Source: Corydoras sp. C115 (Eukaryota > Chordata > Actinopteri > Siluriformes > Callichthyidae). From it: 64,000 nucleotides of DNA. The notes below the pieces were generated by a model. That model made no database searches. It was not told the DNA's origin and saw nothing but the letters and a program-made list of their open reading frames with translations. Below, piece after piece: positions 21,434 to 34,400 of the stretch. Each line of letters begins with the position of its first letter. Position 1 is the first letter of the stretch. Position numbers and translations under genes: made by a program. The stretch is taken from assembly GCA_019802505.1 (NCBI GenBank), contig JAFMOC010000191.1, forward strand, positions 464,501 through 528,500, given 5' to 3'.

Positions 21434-21752
21434 ATCCATCCATTATTTTCCGCCTTATCCTATATTAGGGTCGCGCGCGGGGGGGGGGGGGGGGGGGGGC
21501 GGTGTTCCCCATGCCCATCCAGGGGAGAAAGTTTCAGGCGCTGGGCAGATACACCCAGGACAGGGCGCCAATCCATCGCTGGGAACACACTCACTCACAC
21601 AGACACGCACACAGACACACTCTATATGGGGCAATTTGGAGAGAAACCCACGCGGACACGGGGGGAACATGGAAACTCCACCCAGATGGGGATTCGACCT
21701 GGGAATCCCTAGAGCTGATAGGCAAACGTGCTGACCACTAAGCCACCGCCAC
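21434..21752 (-). repeat. DANA/mermaid-like SINE with a 21-base G run
   Basis: Reverse-oriented copy with tail (CATC)n on the left and head GCCACCGC on the right. Positions 21479-21499 are an uninterrupted run of 21 G where other copies have about 4-7 G. It is followed directly by a second copy in the same orientation, with TATGGGTTC between them. Confidence 0.88.
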
Positions 21753-21762
21753 ATTATGGGTT

Positions 21763-22103
21763 CATTCATTCATTATCTCCCGCTTTATCCTCTATTAGGG
21801 TCGCGGTGGGGTTCCCCATGCCCATCCAGGGGAGAACGTCTCGGGCGCTGGGCAGATACACCCAGGACAGGGCGCCAATCCATCGCTGGGCACACACTCA
21901 CTCACACAGACACACTCTATATGGGGCAATTTGGAGAACTCAATTGACTTGATCCATGTTTTTGGACTGTGGGAGGAAACCGGAGAACCCGGAGGAAACC
22001 CACGCAGACACGGGGAGAACATGGAAACTCCACCCAGATGGGGATTCGACCTGGGAATCTCTAGTGCTGAGAGGAGAACATGCTAACCACTAAGCCACCG
22101 CGG
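21763..22103 (-). repeat. DANA/mermaid-like SINE, tandem with the previous copy
   Basis: Near full-length, reverse orientation. TTATGGGTTCA flanks it on both sides, and TTGTGGGTTC precedes the earlier copy at 21434. This suggests the second insertion re-used the target-site duplication of the first. Confidence 0.88.
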
Positions 22104-22104
22104 C

Positions 22105-22275
22105 TTATGGGTTCAAATTCCAAATTTACTAAAGTTACTAATGTGGGTCCTTGAGGCACTTAAGCCTTATTGCTCCAAAGGTGCTGAATGGTCAACCCTG
22201 TGTTCTGACCCCAACTATCAAGTTTGGATACTTGTAAGTTGCGTTGGATAAAAAATATTGCTAAATTAATAAAAG
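22105..22275 (+). repeat. Body of a tRNA-type SINE split by the two tandem SINEs
   Basis: GGGTTCAAATTCC is followed by TAAAGTTACTAATGTGGGTCCTTGAG and TTGCTCCAAAGGTGCTGAATGG, the same order as in the SINE at 6570-6785. Its head appears to be left of 21434 (degenerate). A short DANA-like piece follows at about 22310-22370. Confidence 0.5.
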
Positions 22276-22655
22276 TGTAAATATAAATGACTAAAGATGA
22301 CACACGCTCGGACTCTCTGGGTGGAGTTTCCATTTTCTCTTCGTGTCTGCGTGGGTGTCCTCTGATGTAGCCATGTGTGAACTGTTGCACAACAAGCTTT
22401 ACATTGTCATAAAATATCTGCAGTACAATACTCACTCAAAATGTATATGTAAGTGCAGAAGGTGTGCTCATTGTACACATTGCCACACCTTAGGTACTCA
22501 AAACAATACAAGTCCCCCATATCACCTTATTCTCTTTGTGTTTTTTTTTTTTTTTGTGGTGGTGGCTATTGGCTGTTCCAATGTTTAAATTATTAAGTGA
22601 CATTTGTTTACCCTGCAAGCTCCACTTAGTCAGCAAAATGCAACACTTAGTAACA

Positions 22656-22658
<3 letters not shown>

Positions 22659-22731
<73 letters not shown>
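22659..22731. repeat. (AT)n microsatellite
   Basis: An uninterrupted AT run of about 36 units. Confidence 0.95.
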
Positions 22732-22732
<1 letters not shown>

Positions 22733-22791
22733 TCATGCTGCCTTGAGTCAAAAATCCAATTTTTACAAATTAATTATTGTACTTTAATTTC

Positions 22792-23137
22792 ATTCATTCA
22801 TTCATTATCTCCCGCTTTATCCTCTATTAGGGTCGCGGTGGGGTTCCCCATGCCCATCCAGGGGAGAACGTCTCGGGCGCTGGGCAGATAGACCCAGGAC
22901 AGGGCGCCAATCCATCGCTGGGTACACACTCACACACTCAAACACACTCTATATGGGGCAATTTACAGAATTCAATTAACTTGATCCATGTTTTTGGACT
23001 GTGGGAGGAAACCGGAGAACCCGGAGGAAACCCACACGGACACGGGGAGAACATGGAAACTCCACCCAGATGGGGATTCGAACCGGGAATCCCTAGCGCT
23101 GAGAGGCGAACGTGCTAACCACTAAGCCACCGTGCCT
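22792..23137 (-). repeat. DANA/mermaid-like SINE with perfect 15-bp target-site duplication
   Basis: Full length, reverse orientation, flanked by TTGTACTTTAATTTC at 22777-22791 and 23138-23152. Box A (TGGCTTAGTGGTTAGC) and box B (GGTTCGAATCC) on the complement are intact. The undamaged duplication points to a recent insertion. Confidence 0.94.
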
Positions 23138-26100
23138 TTGTACTTTAATTTCTCTAAATAATTTCTTATCTGTTTTCCTTTAGGGTATCACCAGCTTCTT
23201 ATCCACAACACTGCCATTACACTACAGCAGTGACCTTAGATGACTTTATTCTTCACTGGGATGAACACCTCATTAAAAATATTTTTTCCCCCTTAAAAAT
23301 CAACATCACCAGGGAGCTTTTTGTGCAACAGTCACATTGGCTTGTTCTTTTGGGGTTTAGGCTCAGAACACTGTAATGCTTCTTCGAGACGATAACTGTT
23401 GTAAAAATCTCTACATAAACACACAAACTTGAATTTGTTGGTCCCATGAACCCATGGTCATTAAAATAGAACGGCTTTTATTACTTTATTAGGTTGCACC
23501 GCCTTGTTTCTACAATCATTATTTCATTTTATCAGCTCCACTTTGTTGGGCTACACTTACAGATTGTAGTCTGTTGCTCTACATACTTTGTTAGCCCCCT
23601 CTTCTCTGTTTTTTACTCCTCACAGCAGGTATTATTTGTATGGTGATGACACTGAACACTTCAGGGACACACTGATGTGGTTTGTGTTATGCTTGTATTC
23701 AGTGAATCAGACACAGCTTTGCTGATGGAATTTTTAAACACTATAGTAACACTGCTGAACTGAATTTACCAATTTACCTTGAATCCATGGTATTGGACTG
23801 GGGAGACACGGGTAGAGCAATTCAAAATTGTTTCATCTAATGAACTTTAGAAACATGACTGTAACCTGATAAAGTAGCCGGTAAGTTGTTGTACCTTAAA
23901 ATAGTTACTAACTGTACAAATCCACATAGCTGTTTGTTAACTACACCTCCAACATGATCTCTTTGTGTGACTGTTGACTTGTCTGTATGATTACATTTGT
24001 TTGCACATGTTTTCTGGCTCAGGGTTATATGAAACAGGGATCACATTCAGCTAGCAGGTTGAGGCAAGTATATATTATCTACATACAATATCTAAGGCTG
24101 TTCCAAAGACAGATACAGACAAGCCATAAGTAAATAGAAATAACAAAATAGCTTTTGTAAGAGTTTGGAAGAGAGTGCTATGCGGTGTTAAATCATATAG
24201 TGAAAAATGATATTTGCCACCCCAATATAATATAGTTATGAGTTTATTTAAACTTAAATAATGTACAAAATATTTTTTTATTAGAGTTTATATTGATTAA
24301 TAATAAATTTGGCCTACAGAATAAAACTAATATGCCATCATAGATGTAAATAAAAGCAAAGGTACGATACACACATAAAAGCTGTGTTAGTCACAGTTCA
24401 GTATTAGTTTTAAATGTTACACACTTGCAAGGATTTAGTGTCAGGTTTCGTGCCACAGTAGACTGTAAAACCTGCCACAGCAGGTTTTTTGAATAGTTAA
24501 TTTGTTTAAAAAATGTTAAATGAAATAAAAAAACACATAAATCTATGTCAAATTTATTGACATATTTTTTTTTATTTATCTCGTTAATATTTCTTAAAAA
24601 TCTTAGAAATCTATCCAAGTCAAAAATAAGATTTGTTGCATTTTTTTTTGCTTGTTAAGGTTTTGATGTGTACGGAATGAAATGACTCAACGAAAAGAAG
24701 TGTAGTAAGAGAATGAAGTGTAAAAGGGAAACGGAGTGAAATACATTGGAAATCAATCTGCTAGCATCACACAAAGGTGTCATTCCCGTTGTTGGTTTAA
24801 TCTCTGATGCATCACGCTGTAGAATAATGAAAGCATGTACTTCCTGGTAAGGAAAGGGAAAATATTCTTTAGTGATTAACATTACCAACTGTTTAACTAT
24901 TGCCAAAATCGTATGCCATTTTTATCTCACCTGATTAACTAAACACCAAAAAATGAAACGCAAAAATAAATAAATAAATGTTTTTTATTATTATTATCTG
25001 TAAATTATAACAGTATTACAACATTTAAAAATTCTGCTAACACATTGACTGGATATTAAATAAACCTCCACCTAAGGTGGCATGATTCTTTGTTTGGTGC
25101 CAAACCTTGTGGGGAAAAATGTCAAAAATGTGTTACGATTCAATAGTTTTTTGTCTTGCATGTAAACAGGTGCTGCAGTGAACAATGACATTCTAACATT
25201 CTAACTGCTAATCCCTCTTTCACAACCTAGTCAAGGCTAAACAACAGTTATGGTTGAAATGTCAGTTTGGTAATGTAAATATTGCAGTTAATAACACGGA
25301 AATTCCACCCAGATTGGGATTCGAACCTGGTGCTCCAGTGCTGAGAGCCAAACCTGCTAACCACTAAGCCACCGTGCACCACATGGTGACACTACTATTA
25401 ATGAGTTAATTCTAAATTTTTAAGATAAATATGATTTTATAATTTAGCATTGTGTCTATGTATTAACACCAAACCTGGTACATGGACATGTATGCGTTAC
25501 TGAGCTCTGTGGAACTGCAAAGGTCTTAACATAAGTGATCTAATGTTACATTAGCTTTAGTTGACAATTAATAAGGTGCAGTCATATGTTTGTAATTTTT
25601 AATTTAGCCAAGTGTTTGGTTGTCAGTGAAAGGATTACAGGATAACAGGATTACAGTGAAAGTATTATTTAGAAGTTATAGTTGTTGGATTTGAGGTTTG
25701 TGATATGTCTGATGTCCTACTTCCTTTAGATTGCTTTTTAAATGTAATGTTTTGAGGTAAGAGAAGCTAAACTCACAGTCATGACATTTAATGCAGGTGG
25801 TAGTGTTTCATGGCAGCATAAATAGTATCTGATTGATTTTCATAAGGAAAGAGGATACACCAGATGAAACCGAATATTAATCAGTGGTAGGATGAATCAC
25901 TGTATTAATAAACATACTTCCTGATTCAGGTCATAGAGTTGTAACCACCAGGACGACATCTTGTGTACAAAAAATATGATATATATATATATTTTTTTTA
26001 CCTTAACCTTGATTGAACTAAAAAATTACTTTAGAAGGATATTCCAAAATATCATAAAAAAGGATATTCATTTATTTTTTGAGCTATATCTTATACAAAT

Positions 26101-27001
26101 AACACTTATTAGGTGACTGTTCTCATTCACACAATGTCAACAAGAAAGAGTGTTAAAGTCCATTACCAGCAGTCTTCCAGCTTCCAGCAATTCATTTCTG
26201 GCAGCTGCAAACATGAGGCTGTATGAAGTCGTTGTAACTCCATGTGATATACTTTTTAAAGGTTTTAGACTTTACCAAATTTGCACTCTTAAAAACATGC
26301 TTGCTTATTAGCCAGATGTCATTTATAGTGTTCATTAATATGCAAGTCCAGCTCTAATTTTACAGCCTCCATCTCTAAGTTTACACACCATATGTGTTTG
26401 TGCATGATCTAAATATTATGTGACCTTTGAAAGAATTAATTTAATACAAAATAAAAAATATAGTGCCCTAAAATGCATTATAGATGTGAAAGTACTCAGC
26501 CAAAGCAACCATTGTTTATGAGGGATTATAGTAGTTGTGACAACCATTGTTCCTTTTGTGCACAAATGGACAAAAGCAGCACCAGATGGTTATTTGGGTC
26601 CCACGTGATATTTACTTTCTTAGGAATGTCTAATATACTGTAGGAGGATGGTGATTATACTCCGGTATGTATGAAATTTCAAAACACCAAGATATAAACA
26701 TAGACATAGCTTTTGTACAGTGTTAATAATAAGATATAATAGCTCTGAGAAAAATCTTATTTAATAGGTAAGGCAGAGAGCCTGAAAATGATCTTGCATA
26801 ATGCCATAATGAGTACAGGGACAAAAGCATTAGAATTGTAATGTTATGGTGCAGAAACAGAACAATGAGAAGGAGGATGATGTTTTTGAATAAAGATAAA
26901 GGAAATAATGTGACATTGGTTTACATTAGCAAGTGTAATGTGTTCAATGCTGTCTGGATACAGGTATTAGTGTATATACTGTACATAAGATGGTTTTACA
27001 T

Positions 27002-27320
27002 CTATCCATCCATTCATCCATCCATTATCTCCCCATGCCCATCCAGGGGAGAACGTTTCGGGCGCTGGGCAGATAGACCCAGGACAGGGCGCCAATCCAT
27101 CGCTGGGCACACACTCAATCACTCACACCTTATATGGGGCAATTTGGAGAACTCAGTTGACTTGATCCATGTTTTTGGACTGTGGGAAGAAATTGGAGAA
27201 CCCGGAGGAAACCCACGCGGACACAGGGAGAACATGGAAACTCCACCCAGATGGGGATTCAAACTGGGAATCCCTAGTGCTGAGAGGCGTACGTGCTAAC
27301 CACTAAGCCACCGTGCCGCC
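27002..27320 (-). repeat. DANA/mermaid-like SINE with an internal deletion
   Basis: Reverse orientation. The block normally between TTATCTCCC and CCCCATGCCC is missing. GGTTTTAC flanks both ends (just before 27000 and near 27326), a probable 8-base target-site duplication. An open frame of about 150 codons that crosses it is an artefact of the repeat. Confidence 0.85.
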
Positions 27321-30300
27321 CTCAGGGTTTTACGTGTTAATTTAAAATAAAAAATGTATAATGTGTTTGGAAAGTACAGGGTGAGGATGAGGTCACTTCA
27401 AAAAAGGCGTAGCTGCGTTGCATGTTCCATGCTATTGTTATAAATCCTCTGCACTTTGTACAGAGAAAGTAGATAGAATGATAAAATATAAAGACTCTAC
27501 AGGTTTCTTTTCTTATTATTTGCTGAATGTGTAAGTAGTATATAGTAATGTATTGAAATATATTAATTAATAAATAAAATAATAAGAAAGTATTAAAAAA
27601 CTTATTGCTTATTCAAGATTTATTCCTTTAGTTCATTCCCGAGGTGTCCACAAGAGGGCAGTGTTGTACTGTTATTTTTTATTATTTTTTTTTTTCTCCA
27701 AATACTCAAGCTTTAACATTAAAGACATTTCTTCAAAGCAAAAGAGGTGGTGTTAACACTAAAGCTATATGTTCATAATACATTCAGGGTACATTCAGAC
27801 CATAATTATGAATCAATCAGTTCATAGCTGACCAATATAGAGGTGCTACCAAAAGATTTACGGCTGTGCCATAACTTGGGATCTTTGACACTCCATACAT
27901 GGCATATTTGGCATATCAGATTCTTTTGTATCAACATTTTTTTCTGTCTATAAACATGTTACCAAATATTAGACATGACCAGGTTGTTATTGTGCTAGAA
28001 CAATAATATTTTCATCTACATTGATATAGAACTGAATAGGGTAAAAAAAAATTTTTTGCTGAATTTTCATTTTTGCGACCTCAATGACGAACCTCTCATA
28101 CAACTGTTTCCACACTTTCCTTTGGAAATGTCAAACATGACTTCTTCTTATTTTTAATAAGATTCCACAAAGGTCACTGGCATGAGAAAAGGAACATAGT
28201 ATAAAATATAGGTCCGGCAAATCTACCTCTGACAGTGACGTTACACCAATAATGTTTTACTTAAGTACTTTAAGTACACAAACTGTACAGCAACAAATGA
28301 GTTACAATTTTACTGATTTTACATCCACAAGGTCTAGCAGTAAGGTGGATGTGCCTTTGCACATAACCTTACACCCAAACGTAAGAACTGTAACATAAAT
28401 CACATAAACAAATGTACAATGAGCAATTTCTACATTGTAAACTATTAATCTTAAGAATGATCCTTTGCTTGTTTAACCACACGGATTTACATTTTGACTT
28501 AGAACCACAATCACATCAATTCACCTTAATACTAGAGAAGGTAATAAACTTTACATTAACACAGATAGTATACAAACAGAGCACGAACCTCATTGGCTGC
28601 ATTAAATATCAAAGAGAGCATATGGCTTCATGTAACTGCTCCAGTTTGCAGTTACAACAAGTAATTAAGTTCTGAAACTGACTTTGTGATTGCTGGTGTT
28701 TTTCATTTTGTTCATAGCCTTAGTCTTAAGTGCAAGTATTTTTATTTTTGCATGAATAATTTGCATGTTGTGCGGTGGTGGGGTGCAGCTGCTCAAACAC
28801 GCCACGTGTTCAGAATCAGGATATATTTTTTAAATTGCTTCTTTATACCTAAGTAATTATTTAAAAATTTTAATATTACATATTAATTTTAGAAACCTAA
28901 AAACTAAAATCACACACAAAAAAAAGGAAAACTAAAGAAAAAGTATGAAAAACCTAAAGTTTGTTATTCTAAGCATCATACAAATGTATCAAAACCTTGA
29001 CAAACTGCCCTCTGGAGATGGAGTAATTTTAGTAATCCTCTTTAAATGCACTCATGTTTTTGGCTTTTGGGTTTGGATTTAATTTTGTTCAAATAGTGTA
29101 GTAACTGCAAAAAGAAAAAAAAACAGGAACTAAATACTAAAACACCCTTAAACCACACTGTAAAACATTTCTAGGCAATCTATAATACTCATCTTTAAGA
29201 ACATCCGCTTTGAATTTTTTGTCTTAATGACCAAATGAACAAAACAAAAATTCAGTGCATGGTGGCTTTAATGACTATGGATCGTGTGGGCAACATGCGA
29301 CAAATCAGATAAGTACATTTTTTTACATGATCATGGATAATTATCACACAGAGTTCGATTCATAAAAAGAAAAGGAACAGAAACCAATAAAATCTGACAC
29401 TAAGCGTGTAGTGACTGTGACATTAAACACTTTTTGAGGATGACATAAATGAGCCAACTGGAATAAAAAAAATAAAAAAAACAGGACTAAAAGACACTAT
29501 GGTTTAGATAAAGAGATTTAATACCAATGCCGTTAATATCAATACTGTTTATGGTGTATTTCTTTTCTTTCGGTGTTGATCAAGCAGTAATTTAGCTGCC
29601 AGTTTGTACTGATTAAACATTATTTATATTCTTTAGACTTTATTATTTAGACTTTATAGATATGAATATATTGATTGTCATGTGAACCACAATTTGTACT
29701 CAGATTTAGTAAAGATTCATTCCGTGTTATCATTTGGAAAAATTAAATTCACTTAAATGATGTGAAATGTGTTTTGGTCAAACTGCATTACCATTTTAGG
29801 ACTTAAAGAATGTTTTACTAACTGCATCCTTCCTGTAATTGTTTAAGTTCCTCCTGTTTTCCTAAGGAGCTTCATCACGTTTAGCTACATCCTGGCTAAA
29901 CCTTTCTGTATTCTTTTTTTCTAGTTGTTGATTTTAGTTTTTATTGCTAAAACCTGACTTAAAACATTTAATTTGATTCTTAATGCACGTTCATACACCA
30001 CAGATTTTGAAAAAAAGTTAAATGTATGTAAAAATCCCTTACGTGCCTTTTATTTCATAAAACATCAAGCATATCACTTGTCTAACAGCTAACGTATGTC
30101 ACATTGTTGGAAAATAATGTCCCACATCAGAACATTTAGACCGCTGTAGCCATTTTGTGATCTTTACCATAATCCACCATCCAACAGAGTTTGGTTTCCT
30201 GAATAAATGTACTGTTTTTAACTGAATTTCCATTAAAGTTTTTACTTTACACTAATAGTTTACTTTGCTCAGAAGCCCTTACACTACAAAAGTGATAAAA

Positions 30301-31139
30301 AAAAACACATTTCTGTTTGAATGAAACTTTAACATTTGTTAAAATATTAAAAGATGTTAACTCACCGAGCAGCCTTCATATCACAGTCCGTGAGAATGGG
30401 AGACTTCCTGCTTTTTGCATGTCATATTGTGCAGGGTTGCGTTATAATTTTTTCATCAAACTGACTGTTAAAAAGACGTAGTCATCATTGCGACAAGAGG
30501 GATGGCAGACTCATTGCAGAATTTAATCTGCTGTACACATTGTCCATTTAAAAAAATTTATATTAATATTCTATACATATATATGTATAAAATAATGCTT
30601 CAGTCTTTTCTAAACATATTCAGGTTGATATTTTGTACTTTAATTATATATAGTTTACTGTCTCATCACAAGACATATGAAACTTATGGCTGGAAAATAA
30701 TGGTCATAGAACTAAAACCATAAGACCTCAATGAATCTTTTTTCATGATTACGGTAATCACACGTGACGGGTCACAGACCTATGTGTGTTCAGAAAGTGG
30801 CAAGTTTCTCACAGTGGAAACGAAAACAGGAAATGCTGTGTACCTTCATAAATCAATCTACAAGTCACTATATATTGGAGCACTGGTTTTCTGTTTGCAT
30901 GGTGAATGTAAAACTGAACTGAGATCATGTCCTGCATCTTTAAGGCCAGTGGGTTGTTATGCAAAGTGATTGAATCTGCAAAGGGCTTGAATTTTTTTAT
31001 ACAAGCCCTTATTGCTTACAATTTTGCAGCATATCTAATCAAAGAGAAGGACAAAACAATGTCAAGGAAAGAAATGTACATATAAATGGGTTTAATTATG
31101 GAGAAAAGATTATCAGATTGAGTTTGGGAAAAGGGTGTA

Positions 31140-31310
31140 AAAGTTCAGTGGTTTCATTCTGAAGCATATGGGTTCAAATCCCAGGTCCACTGAAGTAACC
31201 AATGTGGGTCCATGAGCAAGGCCCTCTTTGCTCCGGGGGTGCTTTATGATCAATCTTGATCTCTGACCCCAGCCAACCTCGAGATATTGCCTGCTAAATG
31301 ACCAAATTAG
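31140..31310 (+). repeat. tRNA-type SINE, partial copy
   Basis: GGTTCAAATCCCAGGTCCACTG (box B region) is followed by ACCAATGTGGGTCCATGAGC and ATTGCCTGCTAAATGACC, matching the SINE at 6570-6785 in order and orientation. The head is decayed. Confidence 0.6.
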
Positions 31311-31393
31311 CCAATAATTTTGTACAGAAAAAAAAACTGCAAAGGAGGAAGTGATCTAGACAAATGTTATTTAAAAAAAAGACTTGAATTTTC

Positions 31394-31440
31394 TTTATTA
31401 TTGTTGTTTCAACATGTAGATGACTTCATTATTCTTTATT
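31394..31440 (-). terminator. Candidate poly(A) signals of the dpep1-like gene
   Basis: AATAAA occurs on the minus strand at 31394-31399 and at 31435-31440. The nearer one is only 13 bases past the stop codon, so the farther is more plausible. Confidence 0.4.
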
Positions 31441-31452
31441 CTCAGTCATTAA

Positions 31453-34400
31453 TTAAACATTGAGTGTCATGAACGTCATTAAAGCTAATACTAAAGCCAG
31501 TGCGCAGTTAGTGAGCATGTCCGCTGCATTAGGTAATGGATAGCCGTAGTCGGTTCTGCAGGGGTTTTTGACTTGTTCAAGAGGGATGGGGACATCATCC
31601 GGAGCTGTGTTCATGTTGTCTCTCACCTGTTAATGCAAACAAACTTTAATTCATTTGAGGTTTCATGGTTTATAATATCAGTAACGCATGGATTTATGGT
31701 GTATGTGAGTTGTGTGAATTCTAAATGTACTTCTTAAATTACTCAACATTATGTACTGCCTTTTGGAACTTAACCACAGTAACTATGCAAAGGAGAAACT
31801 GTGTTTTAAACATCCAGTCAAAAGGTTTTTGGGTAATAAATGTGATCTAACTGAATTCTGAAACCATTTTACAAAATATATACGGAACTGCGTTTACCTA
31901 AATGACCTTTAGATGGCAACATACACCTCCAACCAACAAAGGCTTAGCAATGGCGCACAAAGAAAATCTATTCTTATGCTGATGTACACATTATGGAACA
32001 AAAGTTTAGAGACAGCTCTAAATTACACCTACAGTGGCTTTGATAACATCTGATTTGAAGTCGGTCTTTCCTTTGCAGATTGACTGTTCTGGGAAAACGT
32101 TTTTTCAATATTTTGCTTTGTGTGTGGGGGGATTTGTTCATCTTGTATTATTATTCCATTTATGCCATTTATGAGTTCAGACACCGATGTTAAATGAGAG
32201 TTTTTTTGCAATCACCGTTCCTCTGAAATGTGTTTTAATTGGGTTGAGGTCAGGACTAAGGGACCAGTCATGTTCTTTTATACCAAATTCACCAAACCAT
32301 GCTTTTGTGGACCTTGCGTTGTGCACTTGGGAGGAAAAGATCCTCAAAATGCTCACATATGTTCAAAATGCATAGCTAGTGCTTGATTTAGCAATTAGGG
32401 TTAAGTGCCTTGCCCAACGGCACTTCAGCCATTGTACTCGGTGGGATCTGGAATTGAACTGGGGCCCTTCAGGTCACAAGGCTGGTTCCTTAACCACAAC
32501 AACTGTTGGTTTTCTTATATGCATTTCGCTAATTTACACAGGAATATACTTTTCATGCATTTCTTAAAGACACTGATTAATAATAAGATTAAAACCAGGC
32601 TTAAAACAAATAGCACACTGAAATACAGTTTCCTCATGTGTTATGTAGAATGATGCAGCGAATCAATGGCCCACAATATATGGTTACAGTCTTGGAATTA
32701 TAGGGTCAGAGTCCAATGTTCGTCAGGTAAACCCCCCCTGAACAGAGCATCAGCTCATCACAGGACAAAGAGTCCACCACAAAGTCAAACACATCAACGC
32801 CTAGAGGAACTTTAGTACATTCAAATCATCTGCTTTATTATTTTTTTTCTGTGTGGATTTCCCCGAATATTCCTGGGGAAATCCACACAGATATGGGGGA
32901 TAAAGATGTTCGGCTGCTTTGCCTTCAGAATAAACCAAGTGGGTTTCTTTGCCTCACCTTTTCCACATCTTTAAAAACCCGAATCAGATTCAGTCCGAGA
33001 GCACCTCTGATCTCATCATCTGTCCAGTTCCGTTTCAATAGTTCTGCCACAAGGTCGGGATACTTTGACACATCCTCCAGACCACTCGGCACCCTACACA
33101 TAATTGCAGTGGCATTTTTATTAAACTTGTGCTTTTTCACACTTTTTGAATCTATGAATACTTTAAAAGTTTAGAACACACAGTACATAGTGCAACATTA
33201 AAATCAATTACAGTTGTTTCTGCTCATAATCACATAGTCTCCACCCATGTGACTAAGGTGAAGTAAAACTTACTTGGACACGCCATCATAATCGCCACCA
33301 AATCCCAGTATGTTGGCGCCAGCCACTTTCTTTATATAATCAAAATGATCTGCATTTGATAAAAAGAAGTTGTGGTAGTAATTTAACAGCAATTATGAAC
33401 TTTGGCGCATCCTCAATATGCCTCTGACTCACCTGCAACATCTGAGAGCTGTGCCACTTTGCTACAGGTGACATACTCATTGTAGAAATTCACCATTACG
33501 ATGCCATTTTTTTCTTTCTAAAAAAAATATTAAATCAGTTGTGCTTTTATTTTACAGATTAGAGTTAGTCGAAATGTTTCTGATATTGATTAAGCGCGAA
33601 TTGGGAGACAGTGGTGCTTCCATGCTGATCAAAATGTTTACAGCACCCTATTTATTTATTTATTCATTATAATCTTGCACTTAATTCTATACTGGGGTTG
33701 CAGGGGGTTGTCCATGCCCATTCAAGGGAGAATATTTTGGGCGCTGGGGAGATTCACCCAGGACAAAGGTGTGTGCTTAGCAATCTATTTGCTAAGCACA
33801 CACTCACAAGTATAGGGGCAATTTTGAGCATCCAATTAACTTGAATCCATTCACATTCATAGACTGTAAATTTAAAAATACAATATTTTCCGTGGGTGTG
33901 TTTAAGAAAGCAGTTGTGTCGCCCTGGGGTACCTGTCCCATAAGTTCCATGCTGTCAGCACAAAAACAGTAATGTGCAATGTCAACTCTGCCCAAACAAG
34001 TTATGAAATTGGAAAGCTGTCACAAATTCCGATGGCAGGTGGAATGTTCTAATGCAGATGGCATTCTGGGTGCACACTGCTCCCGGAGACGACATGATAT
34101 TGACGCAACATGCAATTTAGCAATATAAATTAAATCACGTAATTGACATCATTTTGGTATTTTTGTGAACGCAGATGGTCATGGATGGTTGTTTAGGTCA
34201 CCTATTATTAAATTCACCTCTGCAAAAGAGAACCTCAAACAATAAGAAAACAGTACTAAGCATAAAACTCATTCTGATAATATTTGAACTTCTTAATGTT
34301 TATTTTAATTAAGTTTTAAATGTTACTTGCTCAACGTTAAATTTCTAACCTCTTATAAGTGATATTTGTTGTTATGTTACAGATGAATTGGATGTTATGT

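Larger units (their letters stand above)
23153..31430. other. 8-kb gene-free region with scattered repeats
   Basis: No exon, conserved domain or credible splice pair found on either strand. Contents I can name: a family B copy at about 23480-23780, a DANA-like head piece at 25288-25378, a SINE at 27002-27320 and a tRNA-type SINE at about 31140-31310. Open frames here (for example 28412-28675 and 30745-30969) look like chance frames in AT-rich DNA. Regulatory elements could be present but are not visible from one sequence. Confidence 0.5.

Noticed and set aside
21393..21769. Several overlapping open frames of 80-110 codons
   Set aside because: They run through tandem SINE copies and share the same repeat-encoded peptides.
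2977..23137. CRISPR-like repeated units
   Set aside because: The repeats are about 330-base SINEs scattered in both directions with target-site duplications, in a vertebrate genome.
26841..27299. Open frame of about 150 codons
   Set aside because: Its second half is a SINE in reverse orientation and the first half has no domain. Similar frames appear over every SINE copy.
28412..28675. Open frame of 87 codons in the gene-free region
   Set aside because: AT-rich, no domain, no splice or promoter context; expected by chance.
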